DNA of 5,383 nucleotides from an uncultured Oscillospiraceae bacterium. GTDB lineage: Bacteria; Bacillota; Clostridia; Oscillospirales; Oscillospiraceae. Location of the stretch: positions 1 through 5,383 of the forward strand of contig CAJUOA010000156.1 of assembly GCA_910587785.1 (NCBI GenBank), written 5' to 3'. The notes beneath the pieces are model-generated. The model was not told the origin of the DNA. It was given only the letters and a program-made list of their open reading frames with translations, and made no database searches. The first letter of the stretch is position 1, and the number at the start of each line of letters is the position of its first letter. The position numbers and the translations under genes were made by a program. This document shows positions 1 through 3,896 of the stretch, piece after piece.

Positions 1-56
1 CCCTCGTGATATACGCGGGGCACATCCCCTCCACGCCCTCGAAGCACCCGCAGTAA
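1..56 (+). CDS. C-terminal tail of an unidentified upstream gene (partial)
   Basis: The third forward frame is open from the window edge and reads LVIYAGHIPSTPSKHPQ before a TAA at 54-56. The other two forward frames are less convincing: one stops at once and the other runs on into the next gene out of frame. The 42-base gap to the next ATG contains that gene's ribosome binding site, which fits the end of an operon member. I do not recognise the family from 17 residues. By position in similar prophages it could belong to the recombination/replication module, but that is a guess. Confidence 0.35.
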   Translation, partial: LVIYAGHIPSTPSKHPQ

Positions 57-98
57 AGCCGCTGCCGGCGCACAGGAGAAGAAGGAGGAAAATCCCAT

Positions 99-797
99 AT
101 GACCTTCACCTCGCTTGCAAGCTCCTCCCGCGGGAACTGCTATGTGGTCAGCGACGGCGAGACGGCCATCCTGCTGGAGTGCGGCATCTCCTTCCGCCGG
201 ATCAAAAAGGGGCTGGGCTTTGACCTGTCCGCCATCCGGGCCTGCCTTGTCAGCCATGAGCACAAGGACCACGCCAAGAGCGTCATGGACCTCATCAAGT
301 CCGGCGTGGAGGTCTTCGCAAGCGAGGGGACCGCCGAGGCCCTGGACTGCGCCCTCATTACCCCGGTGGAGGCGGGGGTGCAGTTCCATGTGGGCAGCCT
401 GGAGATCATGCCGTTTCGCACTTGGCATGACGCGGAGGAACCGCTGGGGTTCCTGATTTACAGCCGGGTGGACGGGGAGCGGCTGGTGTTCGCCACGGAC
501 ACGGTCAACCTGGGCCACACATTCCCCGGCGTGAACCTGTTGGCGCTGGAGGCCAACTATGACAAGGACATCCTGTCCCGCTGCGAGAAAATGCCGGAGA
601 AGGTGCGCTACCGCGTCACCAACAGCCACATGGAGATTGGTACGCTGTGTCAGTATCTGGAGACGCTGGACCTCTCCAACTGCCGGACACTGTACCTGCT
701 GCACCTGTCCAATGCCGCCAGCAATGAGGGGAATTTCATTGAGCGGGTGCGGCGGGTCGTGCCGCCGAATGTCCACGTCATCGTATGCGCGGAGTAG
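99..797 (+). CDS. MBL-fold metallohydrolase, YycJ/WalJ-like, phage-borne
   Basis: The 232-residue product is a complete metallo-beta-lactamase-fold protein. The N-terminus (SLASSSRGNCYVV, residues 5-17) and the strand ending LLECG resemble the YycJ/WalJ group. The metal-binding HxHxDH motif is SHEHKDHA with H53, H55, D57 and H58. Further likely ligands are H110 (TWHD), D134 (ATDT), H177 (NSHMEIG) and H202 (LLHLS), so the dinuclear metal centre looks intact and the enzyme is probably active. Cellular YycJ proteins have been linked to nuclease activity and DNA repair; for phage copies in clostridial prophages the substrate is not established, so a nuclease role in replication or recombination is inference. 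No signal peptide is seen, so it should be cytoplasmic. The ATG is supported by AAGGAGG at 82-88. Length is about that of the single MBL domain, with no extra nuclease domain. Confidence 0.9.
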   Translation: MTFTSLASSSRGNCYVVSDGETAILLECGISFRRIKKGLGFDLSAIRACLVSHEHKDHAKSVMDLIKSGVEVFASEGTAEALDCALITPVEAGVQFHVGSLEIMPFRTWHDAEEPLGFLIYSRVDGERLVFATDTVNLGHTFPGVNLLALEANYDKDILSRCEKMPEKVRYRVTNSHMEIGTLCQYLETLDLSNCRTLYLLHLSNAASNEGNFIERVRRVVPPNVHVIVCAE

Positions 798-817
798 GCT
801 ACATACCAAAATAACAA

Positions 818-855
818 GGGACCCGGGGGGCGGATACCTGCCTCCTGGGATTCCC
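818..855. promoter_or_regulatory. strong hairpin just upstream of the replication gene RBS
   Basis: Bases 822-833 can pair with 838-849 in a 12-bp stem closed by a four-base AUAC loop. Three pairs are G-U wobbles and the rest are Watson-Crick, mostly G-C. GGG 818-820 and CCC 853-855 could extend it across a small internal loop. On the + strand no U-run follows, so it is not a standard intrinsic terminator in that direction. On the - strand the bases after the stem read TTGTTATTTT, so a weak terminator facing leftward is possible. The stem ends about five bases before the Shine-Dalgarno at 860-867, so it could also affect translation of the DUF4373 gene. Function is inferred only from structure. 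Confidence 0.45.
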
Positions 856-878
856 GCGAAAGGTGATGATGCGAAAGC

Positions 879-1436
879 ATGGCACGACCACCGAGTCCGG
901 GAATACCTTATTATTCCATGGACGTCGGGTTTTTGAGGGATAAAAAAATAAGGCTCCTTATGGCGGAGTTTGGTGCATCCAGTGTGGCATTCGTGCTGTA
1001 TGTGTTTGGCAAAGCCTATGAAGGAGATGGATACTTCCTTACGTGGGACAAGGATGAGCGGCTTTTAGCAGCCGAGGCGATTCAAAAGCCCCATACGTAT
1101 GTGAGCGAAGTACTGCAGGGGTGTCTGTCACGTTCGATCTTCGATGACCGGGTTTTTCAGATGTTCGGCGTACTGACGAGCAGAGGTATCCAGCGCCGCT
1201 ATCTTCGCGGATGCGAGAAACGCAGCGACATATCGATCTTTTCCGAATACTGGCTCTTGAATTTGGACGACAAAAAAGACGTTCCAGCCAGTATTCGTGC
1301 GAAGTTTGCCTTTTTCAGCGTTGAAGGGGGAAATAGCCCAGTTTTCTCCCCCGGAAACCCCAATAATTCCCCCGAAAACCCACAAAGTAAAGTAAAGGAA
1401 AGTAAAGTAAAGCAAAGTAACTGCGCCTCCGCATGA
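879..1436 (+). CDS. Phage replication protein, DUF4373 (Lin1244/Lin1753-like), N-terminal part
   Basis: The start MARPPSPGIPYYSMDVGF followed by FLRDKKIRLLMAEFG is the hallmark opening of the DUF4373 / Lin1244-Lin1753 family. These phage proteins resemble replisome organisers and are thought to bind the phage origin and recruit the helicase-loading machinery. The conserved winged-helix-like domain covers roughly residues 4-115, including GYFLTWDKDE and LTSRGIQRRYL. After it comes a low-complexity linker (SPGNPNNSPENP, then SKVKESKVKQS) and the frame ends at TGA 1434-1436 after 185 residues. Family members usually carry a further C-terminal domain, and that domain lies immediately downstream in another frame. 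The ATG has AAGGTGAT at 860-867. This ORF is therefore the front part of a broken or switched gene. Its G+C is visibly lower than its neighbours (27 of 60 in 1261-1320), suggesting a different origin. Confidence 0.88.
   Translation: MARPPSPGIPYYSMDVGFLRDKKIRLLMAEFGASSVAFVLYVFGKAYEGDGYFLTWDKDERLLAAEAIQKPHTYVSEVLQGCLSRSIFDDRVFQMFGVLTSRGIQRRYLRGCEKRSDISIFSEYWLLNLDDKKDVPASIRAKFAFFSVEGGNSPVFSPGNPNNSPENPQSKVKESKVKQSNCASA
1347..1381 (+). repeat. 14-bp near-identical direct repeat with 21-bp period in the linker
   Basis: TCCCCCGGAAACCC at 1347-1360 recurs as TCCCCCGAAAACCC at 1368-1381, one mismatch in 14. The period of 21 bases equals seven codons, so the repeat is in frame and encodes the tandem SPGNPNN / SPENPQ segment of the DUF4373 linker. 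It probably arose by duplication and simply lengthens a flexible linker. Confidence 0.7.
1384..1418 (+). repeat. Pentanucleotide tandem repeat (AAAGN)7 at the frame break
   Basis: Seven consecutive pentamers can be read: AAAGT, AAAGT, AAAGG, AAAGT, AAAGT, AAAGC, AAAGT. They also form a 15-base superrepeat, differing only in the G or C ending units three and six, which encodes SKVKE / SKVKQ. Because the unit is five bases, gain or loss of one changes the reading frame. The G at 1398 and C at 1413 are what prevent TAA stops in the used frame. Adding one AAAGT at the right end gives SKVKQSKVTAPPHENWGFG and reads on into the downstream domain. Confidence 0.9.
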
Positions 1437-1482
1437 GAACTGGGGCTTTGGCGAGGAACTGGAGTCCGCGCTTTCCAGATGG

Positions 1483-1782
1483 ATGGAATACAAAGCGGAA
1501 AAGCGGCGGCCATGTACGCCTACGGAGCTGAACTGCCTGATAGATCAGGTGAAGGAGCACGTGAAATCCTACGGAGAAAAAGCAGTTGCAGGCTTGATCC
1601 TCCTTTGCGCGTCTAATGGCTGGCAGTCAATCGCCTGGGACAGGCTGGGAAAACAACCCGGCCCACCCGGCAGTATACGGGGCGGCCCTGGAACTGCGGG
1701 TGAAAGCGAGGATGCTGTTAAGGATGACATGGCCCGAATGAGGAAGTACCAGGAGCAGTTGAGAAAGGAGCGGGAAAAATGA
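1483..1782 (+). pseudogene. C-terminal part of the DUF4373 replication protein, out of frame
   Basis: This frame is open from 1411 (after TAA 1408-1410) and reads SKVTAPPHENWGFGEELE before its first ATG at 1483; 99 codons follow from there. The segment WMEYKAEKRRPCTPTELN, then YGEKAVAGLILLCASNGW and IAWDRLGK, matches what I recall of the C-terminal region of DUF4373 proteins, which has a conserved YK..KR..Y.P motif and an NNW.GI.W/FDRL ending. A basic, charged tail (RMRKYQEQLRKEREK) closes it. No Shine-Dalgarno lies at a useful distance before 1483, and homology extends upstream of that ATG, so independent translation looks unlikely. I read it as the second half of the gene starting at 879. 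With one extra AAAGT pentamer the joined gene would encode 302 residues. A programmed frameshift or a reversible repeat-length switch is the alternative to simple mutation. Confidence 0.75.
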
Positions 1783-2225
1783 CAGCAAAAGAACTGGCAG
1801 AAATGCTCGACCACCGGGAGGTCGGCGAAGAGGTTGAATGGGGCGAGGAACGGGACATCAAGGGCGCTGGCCTGGTCGTGGTGTATGGGTACTCCGATGA
1901 TAACGTGGAGTTCCGTGGGGCTATCAACCACGAGGCCGATTCCTACGATGGCGGTACCGTCTACCTCACCAAGAATGGCGTTCTTGAGGGACCGGCCTGT
2001 TCCTGCGCTGAGGACTGCGAATGCCCCTACTTCGCCAAGGAACGGGAGAAGGCCAAAACCATCAAGGCCGTGTGGCACGATGAGGGCGGCCCCTACTGGA
2101 CGTTCGAGACAGACATTCCCCACGAGACCTTCACCGTCATGGAGGACGGGGAGCCGTGGTGCATCGGGATCGTGTTCAACATAGAGGATTTGGGGAACGA
2201 GGAGGAAAACAATGCCAACCTGTAA
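1779..2225 (+). CDS. Conserved phage protein of unknown function, 148 aa
   Basis: The ATG overlaps the previous stop as ATGA (1779-1782) and is preceded by an AAGGAGC ribosome binding site, so translation is probably coupled to the replication gene's 3' part. The product is acidic and soluble, with no membrane segment. It opens with MTAKELAEMLDHRE, and has GLVVVYGYSDDNVEFRGAI (residues 31-49), DGGTVYL, a cysteine cluster ACSCAEDCEC (73-82; Cys 74, 76, 80, 82) and a conserved-looking tail TDIPHETFTVMEDGEPWC then GIVFNIEDL. This pattern resembles a hypothetical family common in clostridial prophages, which I know only by resemblance; no biochemical role is known to me. The four closely spaced cysteines could bind a metal, which is inference. 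Its length looks complete. Confidence 0.85.
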   Translation: MTAKELAEMLDHREVGEEVEWGEERDIKGAGLVVVYGYSDDNVEFRGAINHEADSYDGGTVYLTKNGVLEGPACSCAEDCECPYFAKEREKAKTIKAVWHDEGGPYWTFETDIPHETFTVMEDGEPWCIGIVFNIEDLGNEEENNANL

Positions 2226-2415
2226 GATTTGTGGCCGCCCGGTCGTGGCCGGGCCGGTGATGCACAGCGAGTGCCTGGTACAGCTGGTGACGGAGGCGGC
2301 GGAGCAGTTCTGTGACAACTACTGCCGCTGGCCGTTGACAAACGCAGACCTGCTGGACGAGCACTGCACGAACTGTCCCATGGACCGGCTGATGAAACTG
2401 GCAAGGGGGGACTGA
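2212..2415 (+). CDS. Small cysteine-rich phage protein, probable zinc-binding, 67 aa
   Basis: The gene starts 14 bases before the end of its neighbour, with GAGGAGG just ahead of the ATG. The product has three cysteine groups: CKIC (C4, C7) followed by H18 and C21; CDNYC (C34, C38); and HCTNC (H51, C52, C55). The first group (CKICGRPV..HSEC) looks like a zinc-ribbon half and the last is a second CxxC knuckle, so one or two zinc sites are likely. Small proteins of this pattern occur in clostridial prophage replication/accessory regions. The role is unknown; nucleic-acid or protein binding is inferred from the zinc-finger-like layout alone. The stop and the next start overlap as TGATG. Confidence 0.8.
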   Translation: MPTCKICGRPVVAGPVMHSECLVQLVTEAAEQFCDNYCRWPLTNADLLDEHCTNCPMDRLMKLARGD

Positions 2416-2798
2416 TGGGCATGGATAACGAAGGGCAGGCCGTGAGGGAGCAGTGGGATTTTCCCTTCGAGCGGGAGGCCGCGCAGAACCTTCCGCCGCC
2501 GGACCTCTCCCTCTCGGACCAGATGGCCTACAGCGCCCTGCGGAATATCTACCAGGCGTTCCAGGCCGGGAGCATCGACAGGAAGAGGGCAGGGGAGGAG
2601 AAGAGGCGGCTGCGCCGGGCCTGGGAGCAGGCCAAGGAGGCCGAAGCCCTGGAGAAGAGACTCCTGGACTACCATGTGCGGCTCATCCGGGGCGCGGAGC
2701 TGGCCATCATCAGGTGCAGGAAGGATCCGACGGCGGAGAACGCCCTGTACCTGTGCAATGTGCTGGATGGGTTCGAGAGGCCGGAGGTGCAGACGTGA
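2415..2798 (+). CDS. Helical phage protein of unknown function, 127 aa
   Basis: The ATG shares one base with the preceding TGA (TGATG), which implies coupled translation. Residues 1-30 are loose and acidic. From LSDQMAYSALRNIYQAFQAG onward the protein is almost entirely helical and rich in Arg, Lys and Glu (RKRAGEEKRRLRRAWEQ, then AKEAEALEKRLLDYHVRLI). A coiled-coil or helical hairpin is likely. There is no signal peptide or membrane segment. I do not recognise a named domain; similar LSDQMAYxALR-type proteins are seen in gut Firmicutes prophages as hypothetical genes. An alternative start at the ATG at 2421 (second Met) would shorten it by two residues. Confidence 0.78.
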   Translation: MGMDNEGQAVREQWDFPFEREAAQNLPPPDLSLSDQMAYSALRNIYQAFQAGSIDRKRAGEEKRRLRRAWEQAKEAEALEKRLLDYHVRLIRGAELAIIRCRKDPTAENALYLCNVLDGFERPEVQT

Positions 2799-3238
2799 CA
2801 GTATCGTGTCATTGCATCGCAAATGTGGACGGCAGATGCGCCGCGAAAAGATGCGGAGGGGAGATCACTGCGTTTGATGCAAAGGCCTCCGGCGCAGAGC
2901 AAGCACGCCGCCTGTATGAGGCTGCGGCACTTGTGTTTGCTGAGATGGAGGAGGTAAGGCAGCATGGTCATGACCAACGAGGAAATCGTCCGGGACTACC
3001 TCCAGGCCCGGAACAAGAGCAAGCAGATCAAGATTTTGGCGGACCTGAACCGGGCGACGCCGGGGGAGATACGGGCCGTGCTGGCAGCGGCCGGCGTGGA
3101 GGGCGTCGAGCCCCCGAAGCGGCTCCCGCGGAAGAAGGCCGGGACGCCGGAGGGGGCGATATGCCTGGGAGTTTCACGGGAGAATTCCCCTTGACTCACC
3201 GATACCGGCAAAGGGGATGCAGGGACTTTGGGAGCTGA
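2795..3238 (+). CDS. GTG-started Cys-rich protein with overprinted C-terminal tail
   Basis: A GTG overlaps the preceding TGA as GTGA (2795-2798), with GGAGGT at 2783-2788 six bases upstream. The first 50 to 60 codons look like a real small protein: SCHCIANVDGRCAAKRCGGE with Cys 5, 7, 15 and 20 (CxC-x7-C-x4-C, a possible zinc site), then a helix rich in Ala and Glu (EQARRLYEAAALVFAEMEEV). After about residue 56 the composition changes to Gly/Pro/Arg-rich sequence typical of an unused frame, and this part lies over the well-supported gene at 2964-3194. The frame stays open to TGA 3236-3238, giving 147 residues. The likely ancestral product was about 60 residues and lost its stop through an indel or point change; a TGA at 2971-2973 in the next frame would have made the usual ATGA junction. 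Family unknown. Confidence 0.55.
   Translation: MTVSCHCIANVDGRCAAKRCGGEITAFDAKASGAEQARRLYEAAALVFAEMEEVRQHGHDQRGNRPGLPPGPEQEQADQDFGGPEPGDAGGDTGRAGSGRRGGRRAPEAAPAEEGRDAGGGDMPGSFTGEFPLTHRYRQRGCRDFGS
2964..3194 (+). CDS. Small helical phage protein, possible HTH fold, 76 aa
   Basis: GGAGGAGGT at 2947-2955 precedes two in-frame ATGs, at 2964 and 2970. Spacing favours 2964, while MTNEEIVRDY from 2970 looks like the usual family start. The segment NKSKQIKILADLNRATPGEI, then RAVLAAAGV, predicts helix-turn-helix-like packing. Small prophage proteins with an MTNEEI...ILADLN pattern are familiar to me as hypothetical genes, without a known role. The C-terminal third (PPKRLPRKKAGTPEGA) is basic and probably disordered, consistent with nucleic-acid contact; this is inference. 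It sits inside the extended tail of the gene that starts at 2795 but in another frame, and this frame looks like the genuine coding one. Confidence 0.75.
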   Translation: MVMTNEEIVRDYLQARNKSKQIKILADLNRATPGEIRAVLAAAGVEGVEPPKRLPRKKAGTPEGAICLGVSRENSP

Positions 3239-3257
3239 ATCTGAAGGGGGGAATACT

Positions 3258-3575
3258 ATGCTGATTGTAAGCCAAAACAGGAAATACCTGCTCAACATGG
3301 AGAGGGCCGGAACCGTTTCCCTTTCGTCCCTCTATGTAGGTCACGAGGAGGGGAAGCCTGTCAAGGTGCTGGCCGCCTTCCCTATGGCCGATGATGTCAC
3401 AGAGAGCCTGGGGGAGTATGAGAGTGAGGCCAGGGCCATGGAGGTCCTGAGGGAAATCGCTGACGAGTACGGTAAGTATCTGGGGGCCGATGGCGGTCCC
3501 CTCGCCACGGCAAACTTCTACGCACAGCCATTCGCCTTTGCTCCGCCGAAGGTCTACAAGATGCCGTTGGAGTGA
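3258..3575 (+). CDS. Conserved phage protein of unknown function, 105 aa
   Basis: I chose ATG 3258 because GAAGGGGGG lies a few bases upstream and MLIVSQNRKYLLNMERA is the usual opening of this prophage family; the frame is open ten codons further to a TTG at 3228, but that has no comparable site. Residues 1-30 resemble the 'MLI.SQ....L.N' pattern, followed by a beta-rich stretch (VKVLAAFPMADDVTESLGEY) and a helix EARAMEVLREIADEYGKYL. The protein ends YKMPLE, also typical. It is compact and soluble with no catalytic motif. Proteins of this kind recur across Firmicutes phages and prophages; the function is not known to me. A 63-base gap separates it from the gene before. Confidence 0.82.
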   Translation: MLIVSQNRKYLLNMERAGTVSLSSLYVGHEEGKPVKVLAAFPMADDVTESLGEYESEARAMEVLREIADEYGKYLGADGGPLATANFYAQPFAFAPPKVYKMPLE

Positions 3576-3593
3576 GGGGGAGGGAGAAGATAG

Positions 3594-3830
3594 TTGAAAA
3601 TAACGAGTTTTCAAGCTGCGAACTTCACTTGCCACGTTGGCGAGCGTTTCCGATTCCAGACGCTGGATGACAACTGGGAGCCTATGGGCCCCGTCCTGGC
3701 CGGTGAGGTCAAAAGGGTGTTCCGGCAGGGGCGGCAAATCTCCGTGGAGCTCTATATCCCGGACAAGCACTGTACCCACATTCACGAGGCAAAGCGAATC
3801 TACTACAAAGGGAGGACTGCGAATAAATGA
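3594..3830 (+). CDS. Small hypothetical phage protein with TTG start, 78 aa
   Basis: The reading frame begins at a TTG (MKITSFQAANFTCHV) about 6-8 bases after a GGGAGGGAGAAG-type ribosome binding site, and no ATG gives a better start: the first internal Met is at residue 31. The product is basic with beta-strand character (FRFQTLDDNW, VKRVFRQGRQISVELYIP) and ends in a short Cys/His stretch DKHCTHIHEAKRIYY. I do not recognise a family. The TGA at 3828-3830 overlaps the ATG of the next gene as ATGA, supporting it as a real operon member. A small RNA- or DNA-binding beta-barrel is possible, but only by general appearance. Confidence 0.65.
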   Translation: MKITSFQAANFTCHVGERFRFQTLDDNWEPMGPVLAGEVKRVFRQGRQISVELYIPDKHCTHIHEAKRIYYKGRTANK

Positions 3831-3877
3831 GAAAAGCAATCGCAATCGACTTTGACGGGTGCCTCTGCACCAACGCC

Positions 3878-3895
3878 TATGGGGAGGAGGGATAG
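3878..3895. other. Inferred deletion junction between HAD gene and portal region
   Basis: HAD-like coding ends at TAT 3878-3880 and is followed without any spacer by GGGGAGGAGGGATAG, which looks like the end of a different gene plus the portal's ribosome binding site. Terminase genes, expected directly before a portal, are missing. The codons GEEG-stop could be the last residues of a large terminase or another lost gene. The exact breakpoint could be a few bases either side. Confidence 0.55.
3885..3890 (+). promoter_or_regulatory. Ribosome binding site setting the TTG start of the portal gene
   Basis: A perfect AGGAGG lies six bases before TTG 3897-3899. It decides the start, since the next in-frame ATG (4030 region, in LTRMTGNY) would remove the N-terminal residues and has no such site. 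Confidence 0.75.
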
Positions 3896-3896
3896 C

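Larger units (their letters stand above)
3827..3895 (+). pseudogene. HAD-superfamily phosphatase-like gene, truncated to 22 codons
   Basis: The ATG overlaps the preceding stop (ATGA) and has GGGAGGA at 3810-3816. The product MRKAIAIDFDGCLCTNAY is immediately recognisable as the N-terminus of a phage-borne HAD-type hydrolase; D8 and D10 of the DxDG motif would be the nucleophile and acid/base. Full proteins of this group, common in clostridial prophages, are well over 100 residues with later Lys and Asp motifs. Here only GEEG and a TAG follow. The conserved sequence stops at about 3880, and GGGGAGGAGGGATAG then serves as the portal gene's ribosome binding site. The peptide cannot be an active phosphatase. 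I infer a deletion that removed the rest of this gene and whatever lay between it and the portal. Confidence 0.8.

Noticed and set aside
818..855. Intrinsic terminator on the + strand
   Set aside because: The stem is strong but no T-run follows it; the next bases are GCGAAAGGTG, which is the ribosome binding site of the following gene.
559..936. + strand open frame of 125 codons crossing the MBL 3' end
   Set aside because: It overlaps the intact MBL gene in another frame, is Cys/Arg/Ser-rich, and lacks a ribosome binding site.
1420..1440. Programmed +1 frameshift at GCA-TGA (1431-1436), prfB style
   Set aside because: The P-site codon GCA cannot re-pair well with CAT, and there is no SD-like stimulator at the right spacing. 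Change in pentamer number explains the frame difference better, though recoding within the repeat is not ruled out.
1569..2318. - strand open frame of 249 codons
   Set aside because: It is antisense to the 148-aa phage protein and the DUF4373 C-terminal part, has no ribosome binding site of note and no family resemblance.
3191..3220. TTGACT resembling a -35 promoter element before the 105-aa gene
   Set aside because: No TATAAT-like -10 is found 16-18 bases downstream; the sequence there is GC-rich, and the TGA inside it is simply the preceding stop codon.
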